From NCBI GenBank assembly GCA_910578475.1, contig CAJTRK010000047.1, positions 1 to 19,747 of the forward strand: a stretch of 19,747 nt of DNA. The letters run 5' to 3'. Shown piece by piece: positions 14,042 through 19,747 of the stretch. Position 1 is the stretch's first letter, and every line of letters starts with the position of its first letter. This DNA comes from an uncultured Lachnospiraceae bacterium. GTDB taxonomy: Bacteria > Bacillota > Clostridia > Lachnospirales > Lachnospiraceae. The notes under the pieces are model-generated. The model saw only the letters and a program-made list of their open reading frames with translations. It was not told where the DNA came from and made no database searches. A program made the position numbers and the translations under genes.

Positions 14042-15151
14042 CTACTCTTTGCTCCCTGCCTTAAAATTATAAACAGGCTTCAATATTTCTGTTATCTCCA
14101 CAGTATCTTTTATTTGTTCTGCAATCTCCGTCAGGGAACGATAGGCAAAAGGGGCTTCATCCAATGTATCCGCACTGACGCAGCTACAATAAATTCCCTT
14201 CATTTCTCTTTTAAATGCCGATACGGTATACTGGTTTTTGACACTCTCACGCTTTAATTTTCTTCCGGAACCATGCGGTGCAGAATCATTCCACTCTGCG
14301 CTGCCTTTTCCGATGCCCAGAATAATGCCGTCTCTCATATTGGCGGGAATAACCACCCGTTCGCCCTTTCTCGCAGAAATAGCGCCTTTGCGGAGGATTC
14401 CGGAATCATCCAGATAATTATGCGGCACAGAGAACTGTTCTACGGCTTTCCATTTCATCCCTTTCAGAATTTCTCTGACGATAATCTGCCTGTTCCACTC
14501 GGCATATCGTTGGATAATCTGTACATCCTCCAAATACGCAGCCTTGTTTTCTCCTTCCAGATAACTCATATAATAGGGAACTTCTTTTTCCTGCTCTTTC
14601 AGACAGGCGTTGGCAAGTTTCGTATAATACGCCGCTACTTCCGCCCCCAAATGCCTGCTTCCCGTATGCACTACAAGATACAGGCTGCCATCGCTGCCCC
14701 TGTCCAGTTCTATGAAATGATTGCCGCTGCCAAGCGTGCCGAGGCTCCTGTCCGCTTTCTGCCTGTATATATGGCGGAGGCAATGAAGTCCTTCATAGGA
14801 AAATTCCGCCGCCAGATGATGGGGTTCTTTACGAATCTCAAAGCCGGACGGCACATTCTCCATAATGACTCTGTCCAGTTTCTGGAACTCTGCATTCTTT
14901 TTATTCAGTTTTACACAGGTCATGCCGCATCCGATATCCACGCCCAACAACTGGGGAATCACTTTATCGGTAACTGTCATGGAAAGGCCAATCGGCGCAA
15001 TCTTTCCCGGATGGATGTCCGGCATCATACAGATAGCGCTGCCGTCCGCAGTTTCGTTATCGCAAATCATTTTCACTTGTGCCAGTGCGTATTCTTCCAC
15101 ATCGTCTGTAAAGATTTTCGCTTCGGCATACATACCTTTTACTATTTTCAT
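14042..15151 (-). CDS. rtcB: RNA-splicing ligase RtcB
   Basis: A 369-aa ligase that joins 2',3'-cyclic phosphate and 5'-hydroxyl RNA ends using GTP and manganese. Metal ligands are visible: D72 and C75 in GVDIGCGMTCVKL, H145 in GTLGSGNHFIEL, H162 in VVHTGSRHLG and H244 in SVPHNYLDD. The guanylated histidine is H293 in SAPHGSGRKLKR. The start at 15151 (MKIVKGMYAEAKIF) is chosen over an upstream ATG at 15217 because the latter would read through a terminator hairpin and add a non-homologous 22-residue tail. The gene lies just after a leader with its own small ORF and terminator. Pairing with prfH identifies it as the rRNA-repair type rather than the tRNA-splicing or rtcA-linked type. Confidence 0.95.
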   Translation of the reverse strand: MKIVKGMYAEAKIFTDDVEEYALAQVKMICDNETADGSAICMMPDIHPGKIAPIGLSMTVTDKVIPQLLGVDIGCGMTCVKLNKKNAEFQKLDRVIMENVPSGFEIRKEPHHLAAEFSYEGLHCLRHIYRQKADRSLGTLGSGNHFIELDRGSDGSLYLVVHTGSRHLGAEVAAYYTKLANACLKEQEKEVPYYMSYLEGENKAAYLEDVQIIQRYAEWNRQIIVREILKGMKWKAVEQFSVPHNYLDDSGILRKGAISARKGERVVIPANMRDGIILGIGKGSAEWNDSAPHGSGRKLKRESVKNQYTVSAFKREMKGIYCSCVSADTLDEAPFAYRSLTEIAEQIKDTVEITEILKPVYNFKAGSKE

Positions 15152-15188
15152 ACTTCTTATCTTTTCCTTTTCTTTTAAAAATGGGCAC

Positions 15189-15210
15189 AAAAAAAGCGCC
15201 CCAAAGGCGC
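15189..15210 (-). terminator. Strong terminator in the rtcB leader
   Basis: Minus strand: GCGCC pairs with GGCGC around TTTGG and is followed by seven T. It ends only 38 bp before the rtcB ATG, leaving no room for a separate promoter, so rtcB-prfH must be expressed by read-through. It may work as an attenuator. Confidence 0.75.
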
Positions 15211-15227
15211 ACATCACACTTCTACTT

Positions 15228-15273
15228 TCTGACAGTTTAACAGCAATAAAAACTTTCCGTCAGATTCTATTGC
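15228..15273 (-). other. Crossing inverted repeats in the rtcB leader
   Basis: On the minus strand the order is GCAATA (15273-15268), TCTGAC (15264-15259), TATTGC (15248-15243), GTCAGA (15233-15228). The first pairs with the third and the second with the fourth, so the two stems cross as in an H-type pseudoknot or exclude each other. A CTGACG/TAAACT promoter-like pair with an 18-nt spacer overlaps the same bases. Confidence 0.4.
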
Positions 15274-15283
15274 CGTCCAAAAA

Positions 15284-15364
15284 CTATCTGTAAGATACAA
15301 GGAGTGACATACCTTTGCTTGTCAGTTTCATAATTCTGTTTTGGATTGTAATCTTTTTCTGCAT
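15284..15364 (-). CDS. 26-aa leader or small peptide upstream of rtcB
   Basis: A very short ORF has an AGGAGG site 7 nt before its ATG, better than most genes in the window. The 26-residue product starts MQKKITIQNRIMKLTSKGMS, is basic, and carries no signal peptide or Cys pattern. A promoter (15413-15441) lies upstream, and a terminator (15189-15210) follows after about 75 nt, so it has its own transcription unit that runs towards rtcB-prfH. Its place fits a leader peptide that controls read-through into the repair operon; it could also be an independent small protein. I recognise no family. Confidence 0.5.
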   Translation of the reverse strand: MQKKITIQNRIMKLTSKGMSLLVSYR

Positions 15365-15412
15365 GGTAAATCCTCCTTTCCTTCTGAATCAATCGTTTCT
15401 TCCAACACCTAA

Positions 15413-15441
15413 ATGCTAACACAGACTTTTCGGATTTGCAA
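15413..15441 (-). promoter_or_regulatory. Promoter of the rtcB leader unit
   Basis: Minus strand: -35 TTGCAA (15441-15436), 17-nt spacer, -10 TAGCAT (15418-15413), each matching consensus at four of six positions. It lies about 50 bp upstream of the 26-codon ORF. Confidence 0.45.
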
Positions 15442-15547
15442 GCGAATATTTTTGTAATTGGGAAACTTGCCATGTAACAACGCCTTTTTATCCTGTAAAA
15501 TAATGCGCTGACCGCCGGCTTTCTCATACTGCCAAAGCGGCGCATCA

Positions 15548-16555
15548 TCAGTAGAGGGCTTCTCTTATTTTCCTCATTTCCCTCCAGACATTATCTCCAT
15601 AGTTGCTCACCAAAACGGAAATCATCCCATTATTGGGATTGTATTCGGAGATAAAACTTACTCCCGGGTCGCATCCTTGAAAATATGCAATATCTCTGCC
15701 ATTGGGGTTGTCAATTATCCACATGCCATAACCATAGTATCCTTCTTCCGCGTCGGTTCCGTCTCCGCTCTGCTTACGAAGCATATCTGCAACGAGTTCT
15801 TTTGAGATGATATTTCCTTCCGTTAAATTAGTCCAAAAGCGAATCATATCTTTCACGGTAATAAACGCTCCGCCTGCACCCGTACCCTTTGCGTCAACAG
15901 AAAAAATATTTGTACGCCAGTCTTTCGTATCATCACAATAAATGTAATTATTGGCACATTTTGCCGGCAGTCTGTCCAGTTCGTAATAACCCGTCGCGTT
16001 CATACCGCATCTATCAAAAATATGTTCTTTCAGATATTGGTCAAAATACATTCCTGTGACTTTTTCCAGTATCATTGCAAGCAGCACATACCCTGAATTA
16101 TTATATTGGAATTTTTCACCTTTTGGGTACATCATAGGCTTATTTATAAAGAGTGGGAGCAAGTCGCTGTTATGTCTGATTTTATAATTCGGATAATCAA
16201 TCCATAATTCTTCATATTCATCCATAACGCTTTCGTCAAAATAATCCGGAACACCCGATGTATGATTTAAAAGTTGTCTGACTGTAACATCCGCATCAAT
16301 ATCATGTAATGGCATATCGAGCAGCATGCCCAATGTGTTATCAAACTTTAGCTTTCCCTGTTCAATCAACTGCAATATTCCTGCTGCGACAAATACTTTT
16401 CCCGCCGATGCGCTGGCAAATTTCGTTTCTATCGTGTTTGAAATTTCATTTGCTAAATCTGCAAACCCACTTTCTCTTTCATATAAAACTTTGCCATTCT
16501 GCACAATGTAAATATTTCCCCTGAAATTTACATCCATCATTTCTTCTATACTCAT
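15548..16555 (-). CDS. Serine hydrolase, class C beta-lactamase family
   Basis: A 335-aa protein with the penicillin-binding/beta-lactamase fold: the nucleophile motif SAGK (S50-K53) and the Tyr-x-Asn motif YNN (Y151-N153) in MYPKGEKFQYNNSGYVLLAM. The third motif is not a canonical KTG or HxG; QGCDPG near residue 295 occupies its place. No signal peptide is present, so the enzyme is cytoplasmic and probably an esterase or peptidase rather than a drug-destroying beta-lactamase. A promoter with a perfect TATAAT lies upstream and a GGGGGA site precedes the ATG. It is transcribed alone. Confidence 0.88.
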   Translation of the reverse strand: MSIEEMMDVNFRGNIYIVQNGKVLYERESGFADLANEISNTIETKFASASAGKVFVAAGILQLIEQGKLKFDNTLGMLLDMPLHDIDADVTVRQLLNHTSGVPDYFDESVMDEYEELWIDYPNYKIRHNSDLLPLFINKPMMYPKGEKFQYNNSGYVLLAMILEKVTGMYFDQYLKEHIFDRCGMNATGYYELDRLPAKCANNYIYCDDTKDWRTNIFSVDAKGTGAGGAFITVKDMIRFWTNLTEGNIISKELVADMLRKQSGDGTDAEEGYYGYGMWIIDNPNGRDIAYFQGCDPGVSFISEYNPNNGMISVLVSNYGDNVWREMRKIREALY

Positions 16556-16590
16556 CTTAACATTCCCCCAGTCTGCTCATCTGCTTTTTG

Positions 16591-16620
16591 ATTATATCAC
16601 TTCCAATTTTCATTTGCCAC
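16591..16620 (-). promoter_or_regulatory. Promoter of the serine hydrolase gene
   Basis: Minus strand: -10 TATAAT (16596-16591) with GTGGCA (16620-16615) as -35 at 18 nt. It lies about 36 bp before the ATG. Confidence 0.55.
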
Positions 16621-16702
16621 CAGAATATAGGGCACGGCAGAACCGCGCAGAATCGTTCCGCTCCTCATACATCCTGTCGTGCTCTTTGTATCGTTTTTTC
16701 AT
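16610..16702 (-). CDS. Possible 30-aa small protein after the acetolactate synthase
   Basis: A short ORF starts one base after the synthase stop codon (a further in-frame ATG at 16711 overlaps the synthase end). The product begins MKKRYKEHDRMYEERNDSAR, is highly charged and matches nothing I know. The only ribosome-site candidate is GGGG about 10 nt upstream. Its tight position after the synthase is the main support; chance is not excluded. It is not an acetolactate synthase small subunit. Confidence 0.3.
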   Translation of the reverse strand: MKKRYKEHDRMYEERNDSARFCRALYSGGK

Positions 16703-16703
16703 A

Positions 16704-18434
16704 TCAATCATCCCCACTTTCCAAAATCATTTCGTGCAGCGCATTTCCGGGTGGAACTATCGGCATCACGTTTTCTTCCCTGTCAATGATAAACTCAATG
16801 ACTGTGGGCGTTTTTTGATTATTTTTGGCTGTTTCCAATGCCGGAATCATCTCTTTTTCATCCGTTACCCGAATCCCTTTTGCCCCATAGCTTTCCGCCA
16901 GTTTTATAAAGTCAGGTGTATATTCCGGGCAGCATTCTGTTGGATTGCTGCAGCCTGCGGCACAGCTTTTTCTGTAACGCATACAGGTACTTGCATATCG
17001 TCTGTCAAAAAACATTTCCTGCCATTGCCTGACGTTTCCCAGATATCCATTATTTAAAATGCAGATTGTAATCGGCAGTTCATATACAACCGCCGTGGCC
17101 ATTTCCTGTATATTCATCTGCATGCCGCCATCGCCGGTAATCACCACTACATCTTTATCAGGATTTCCTATCTTGGCTCCAATCGCCGCCGGAAAACCAT
17201 ATCCCATTGTTCCCAGGCCGCCGGACGTCAGCATTTGCTTTCTCTCGTTCAAATCAAGGAACTGTGTCGCCCACAGCTGGTTTTGTCCTACATCCGTCGT
17301 AATAACGGCACTGTCAAAGGTCCGGTTGACAGACTGTATAATCTTTTCCGGCGTCATGCCGTCTTTCTTCATCGCAACAGGGTACTGTTTTTTCCATTCC
17401 TTAATCTGTTCCACCCATGTTTCTATCTCCAAAGGCTTTGCAATTTCAATTAATTTGCTAATTGCCATTCTGGCATCTGCCACAATCGGGACGTCAACGG
17501 CTATGTTCTTCGAAATGGAAGCGGCGTCTATATCAACATGAACAACTGCCGCGCCGGAGGCAAACTGTTCTATCTTTCCCGTAATGCGGTCATTGAACCT
17601 TGTTCCGACAGCAAAAAGCACATCACATTTACTGATTGCTGTATTGGCCGCATAACTGCCGTGTATGCCGATATTTCCCACATATAAATCATGTGTGGCA
17701 GGGATAGCGCCTTTTCCCATAATGGTGGTGACGACGGGCGCTCCTGTTATCTCTGCCAAAAGAAGCATTTCTTTATTGGCGTGGCTGATATTTACACCAC
17801 CGCCAATTAAAAATACCGGTCTTTGTGCATGGTTCAACAACTCCATCGCTTTTTTTATCTGCCCGGTATGAACAGAACTGTTTGGCTTGTACCCTCTGAT
17901 TTCTATTTTATCGGGATATTCATCACTTCCATATGCCCGTTGGATATCTTTTGGTAAATCAACCACTACAACGCCCGGTTTTCCCGTCTTCGCAATATAA
18001 AAGGCTTTTTTGACCGTTCCTGCCAAATCCTCCCTTTTACGGACGGTTACAGCATATTTACAGATGCTCCTTGTAATCCCCACGATATCCACTTCCTGAA
18101 AAGCATCATTTCCAATCAGCCCTGTCGGCACTTGACCTGTGAAACAGACAAGCGGCACGCTGTCATAGTTCGCCGTTGCAATTCCTGTCACTAAATTTGT
18201 CGCACCGGGGCCGCTCGTGACCAGGCAAACACCAACTTTCCCGGTCGAACGCGCATATCCGTCAGCGGCATGAACCAATCCCTGCTCATGTCTTGGCAGA
18301 ATCACATGGATGTCATCTTCTCCATATAAAGCGTTAAACAAATCAATTGCCTGTCCGCCCGGATATGCAAAGAGCGTATCTACCTTTTCTTCTTTGAGTG
18401 TTTTTACAAACAGTTCTGCTCCCGTTATATTCAT
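16704..18434 (-). CDS. ilvB: Acetolactate synthase, catalytic (large) subunit
   Basis: The 576-aa enzyme joins two pyruvates, or pyruvate and 2-ketobutyrate, in branched-chain amino acid synthesis using thiamine diphosphate. E50 (in LPRHEQG) is the thiamine-activating glutamate; the cofactor/magnesium site is GDGGMQMN (434-441) with NNGYLG (461-466). The middle FAD-binding domain is present (about 190-350). ATG 18434 has AGGAGG 7 nt upstream; the in-frame codon at 18473 lies in the operator. A cysteine-rich insertion (about 484-505, five Cys) sits in the mobile loop after the cofactor site. No small subunit (ilvN) follows. The upstream TetR gene and a shared operator core suggest local control rather than the usual leucine or T-box control. 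A catabolic (AlsS) role is less likely from the FAD-domain pattern but not excluded. Confidence 0.92.
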   Translation of the reverse strand: MNITGAELFVKTLKEEKVDTLFAYPGGQAIDLFNALYGEDDIHVILPRHEQGLVHAADGYARSTGKVGVCLVTSGPGATNLVTGIATANYDSVPLVCFTGQVPTGLIGNDAFQEVDIVGITRSICKYAVTVRKREDLAGTVKKAFYIAKTGKPGVVVVDLPKDIQRAYGSDEYPDKIEIRGYKPNSSVHTGQIKKAMELLNHAQRPVFLIGGGVNISHANKEMLLLAEITGAPVVTTIMGKGAIPATHDLYVGNIGIHGSYAANTAISKCDVLFAVGTRFNDRITGKIEQFASGAAVVHVDIDAASISKNIAVDVPIVADARMAISKLIEIAKPLEIETWVEQIKEWKKQYPVAMKKDGMTPEKIIQSVNRTFDSAVITTDVGQNQLWATQFLDLNERKQMLTSGGLGTMGYGFPAAIGAKIGNPDKDVVVITGDGGMQMNIQEMATAVVYELPITICILNNGYLGNVRQWQEMFFDRRYASTCMRYRKSCAAGCSNPTECCPEYTPDFIKLAESYGAKGIRVTDEKEMIPALETAKNNQKTPTVIEFIIDREENVMPIVPPGNALHEMILESGDD

Positions 18435-18450
18435 CTCATTTCCTCCTTGT

Positions 18451-18470
18451 ATGCGTGTACTTGCACGCAT
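18451..18470 (-). promoter_or_regulatory. Operator before the acetolactate synthase gene
   Basis: Minus strand ATGCGTGCAAGTACACGCAT: outer arms ATGCGTG/CACGCAT form a dyad around a core that contains GCAAGTAC, the same word as in the TetR promoter operator. It lies between a TATTAT -10-like element and the ribosome site. Confidence 0.55.
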
Positions 18471-18490
18471 CATGTTGATAATAAATTACA

Positions 18491-18516
18491 AAAGGCACAC
18501 TACGGTCAGTGCCTTT
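18491..18516 (-). terminator. Terminator after the TetR gene
   Basis: AAAGGCAC pairs with GTGCCTTT, starting at the tetR stop codon, followed on the minus strand by TGTAATTTATT. The T run is imperfect, so some read-through into the synthase gene is possible. Confidence 0.6.
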
Positions 18517-19094
18517 TACAATCGCGAAATGCCCTCTGCAAAAATTTTTACGCTGCATTTTATAAATTCTTCCCGGCTTGTTTTGGCAAGGTTTTGATGG
18601 AAAGACGCGCTCAGGAACGTATAGCCAAACGTTGAGGAAAAAACAGTCATTGCCAGACTCTCGAAGTCAAAATGTCCTATCTTTCCCATTTCCTCCATCT
18701 TTTTAAAATATTCTGTCAGGGAAGAAACAAAGGCCTGCGGCACTTTCATAATCATAGGCGCCGTTTCATCGTATAGCTGCGGCGCTCTTAATCCAATGGA
18801 TAAATTTACAAAATCCGGCGTTATTTTGTCCATATAAGCGTTCATAAACATTTCTAAATCCGGTTCCAGTTCCCATTGCACGTTCTGAAAAATATCCGGC
18901 GTAACATTAGCCCGCCATTTCTCCTGTGCCACTCCCTGCAATACAATATCCTTTTTGCTTTCAAATTTTCTGAACAGAGTGCACTCATTCACGCCGGCCA
19001 GGCGCGCAATATCCTTCGTGGTGGTAGCGACATATCCCTTATCGCGTATGAGCGACATCGTCGCATCAATGATTACCTGACTTGTTTCATCCAT
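18516..19094 (-). CDS. TetR-family transcriptional regulator
   Basis: A 192-aa protein with an N-terminal TetR helix-turn-helix (about 8-52; TTTKDIARLAGVNECTLFRKF) and a variable helical ligand-binding domain (about 60-192). The ATG at 19094 has GGAGG 7 nt upstream; an earlier TTG lies inside the operator and is rejected. Its own promoter has a palindrome GCAAGTACTTGC at the transcription start, so it probably represses itself, and the related site before the acetolactate synthase gene 80 bp downstream makes that gene a likely second target. The ligand is unknown. Confidence 0.92.
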   Translation of the reverse strand: MDETSQVIIDATMSLIRDKGYVATTTKDIARLAGVNECTLFRKFESKKDIVLQGVAQEKWRANVTPDIFQNVQWELEPDLEMFMNAYMDKITPDFVNLSIGLRAPQLYDETAPMIMKVPQAFVSSLTEYFKKMEEMGKIGHFDFESLAMTVFSSTFGYTFLSASFHQNLAKTSREEFIKCSVKIFAEGISRL

Positions 19095-19108
19095 CTTTCC
19101 GCCTCCAT

Positions 19109-19120
19109 GCAAGTACTTGC
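19109..19120 (-). promoter_or_regulatory. TetR autoregulatory operator
   Basis: GCAAGTACTTGC is a perfect 12-bp palindrome placed 4 bp after the -10 element, over the expected transcription start, which suits repression. It shares GCAAGTAC with the site at 18451-18470. Confidence 0.65.
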
Positions 19121-19124
19121 TATC

Positions 19125-19153
19125 ATTTTATCGGGTCTTTTGTTATATGTCAA
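19125..19153 (-). promoter_or_regulatory. Near-consensus promoter of the TetR gene
   Basis: Minus strand: -35 TTGACA (perfect, 19153-19148), 17-nt spacer, -10 TAAAAT (19130-19125). The rest of 19154-19284 shows only a weak GATAA/TTATC hairpin after the methyltransferase gene. Confidence 0.8.
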
Positions 19154-19284
19154 TGAAAATTTGTTTATTTGTGCGTGCTCTGCCTGCCTTTTGCTGATAT
19201 TTTCATGCTGCACGATTGCTTGATGATATCGACGGTTTGCAGATTTTTTGAAATGATAATCTTTTTATCAAATCCAAACAGACC

Positions 19285-19747
19285 TTACAGCTTTCTCGCT
19301 TTTATACAAAATGAAATCGGCATCATTTTCGCTTTTTGTGTTTTCATGTCAATATCGCCAACAGCGTTAAGCGAATCTTCGTCGGTTTCTTCTACAAGCT
19401 GTTCCACCATAAAACCGGCCCTTGCCAGTGCATTAATGTATGTAGATATTTTTCTATTGCATAAAATAATCTCACTATCATGCACCGGCATTTTGAAATA
19501 GGTTTCATCATAATAGCTTTTGGTTAAGACAAGCTGATTGCTGTCGATGGCATCTTTCCCCTCTTCATTTGACCATGTAATACAAGCATGCAGCGTATGA
19601 TTCCAACTGAAAATGAATATACCATCTTTTTTCAAATAAGTCGCAATTTTATCAAATGTGCCTTGCAAATCGGTTGTCCAGCCAATTCCATATATGGAAT
19701 AAACATAATCAAAATATTCTTTGGGCACATCCAAATCATCTTCTATT
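19285..19747 (-). CDS. SAM-dependent methyltransferase, C-terminal part (cut by window edge)
   Basis: The frame is open through the right edge, so only the C-terminal 153 or so codons are seen. The stretch DYVYSIYGIGWTTDLQGTFD, KIATYLKKDGIFIFSWNH and PVHDSEIILCNRKISTYINAL follows the pattern of class I methyltransferases after the SAM-binding strands: the acidic FDYVYS strand, the LKKDGIF strand and the final beta-hairpin (MMPISFCIKARKL). The Gly-rich SAM motif should lie outside the window. The acceptor substrate is unknown. A TTG at 19734 is an internal codon, not a start. Confidence 0.75.
   Translation of the reverse strand, partial: IEDDLDVPKEYFDYVYSIYGIGWTTDLQGTFDKIATYLKKDGIFIFSWNHTLHACITWSNEEGKDAIDSNQLVLTKSYYDETYFKMPVHDSEIILCNRKISTYINALARAGFMVEQLVEETDEDSLNAVGDIDMKTQKAKMMPISFCIKARKL

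Noticed and set aside
14273..15178. Long plus-strand frame of about 300 codons opposite rtcB
   Set aside because: It is the antisense shadow of a well conserved ligase gene with all catalytic residues on the minus strand.
15267..15548. A 93-codon minus-strand frame between rtcB and the serine hydrolase
   Set aside because: It overlaps the better supported 26-codon ORF in another frame, has no ribosome site and an odd composition; a neighbouring frame also reads like a short remnant (about 15420-15550), but I recognise neither.
15548..16555. Secreted beta-lactamase conferring drug resistance
   Set aside because: There is no signal peptide and no standard third active-site motif; the protein is better described as a general serine hydrolase.

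Overview
The window looks like an accessory, partly decayed stretch of a chromosome from the Firmicutes, most likely a Lachnospiraceae-type gut Clostridium. This rests on moderate G+C, AGGAGG ribosome sites, and protein families that I associate with that group (CptN-like toxin, CD3324-type HTH protein, Rpn-type tail fragment). Nearly all genes lie on the minus strand; the exceptions are one regulator/transporter pair, a zinc-ribbon gene and one gene remnant. No rRNA, tRNA, CRISPR array or intact transposase is visible.

Layout: 1-990 holds a type III toxin-antitoxin locus: promoter, repeat RNA antitoxin, terminator-like hairpin, CptN/ToxN-like endoribonuclease and terminator, all on the minus strand. 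1175-6159 holds a two-component system (OmpR-type regulator plus histidine kinase) followed by a separately promoted ABC exporter operon (50-aa membrane microprotein, ATPase, two ABC-2 permeases). The exporter promoter carries four boxes spaced exactly 11 bp apart, a good candidate operator for the neighbouring regulator. 6244-8498 holds an XRE/GyrI-like regulator, an Ntn-hydrolase and a Vat-type acetyltransferase destroyed by an internal deletion. 8616-10329 is a low-gene zone with hairpin repeats, a CD3324-type HTH protein, an unexplained structured element, an Rpn-tail fragment and a truncated CrtO-like acyltransferase remnant.

10330-12035 (plus strand) is an XRE regulator coupled to a MefA-like MFS exporter. 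12156-13340 (plus) is a zinc-ribbon membrane protein split by an in-frame TAA. 13435-15441 (minus) is an RNA-repair module, rtcB-prfH, preceded by a leader that contains its own promoter, a 26-codon ORF with a near-ideal ribosome site, crossing inverted repeats and a strong terminator just before rtcB. 15548-16620 is a serine hydrolase. 16704-19153 is an acetolactate synthase large subunit with a TetR regulator; the two 5' regions share a GCAAGTAC operator core. The right edge cuts a methyltransferase gene.

How the genes fit together: several units deal with toxic small molecules (ABC exporter plus sensor, MFS exporter, dead Vat enzyme, beta-lactamase-fold hydrolase). Two deal with RNA damage (an endoribonuclease toxin and an RNA ligase/release-factor pair). 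The most interesting candidates are the antitoxin RNA, the leader/attenuator in front of rtcB-prfH, the phased operator with the microprotein upstream of the ABC exporter, and the paired TetR operators around the acetolactate synthase. All family names are from recognition by reading; no database search was run.
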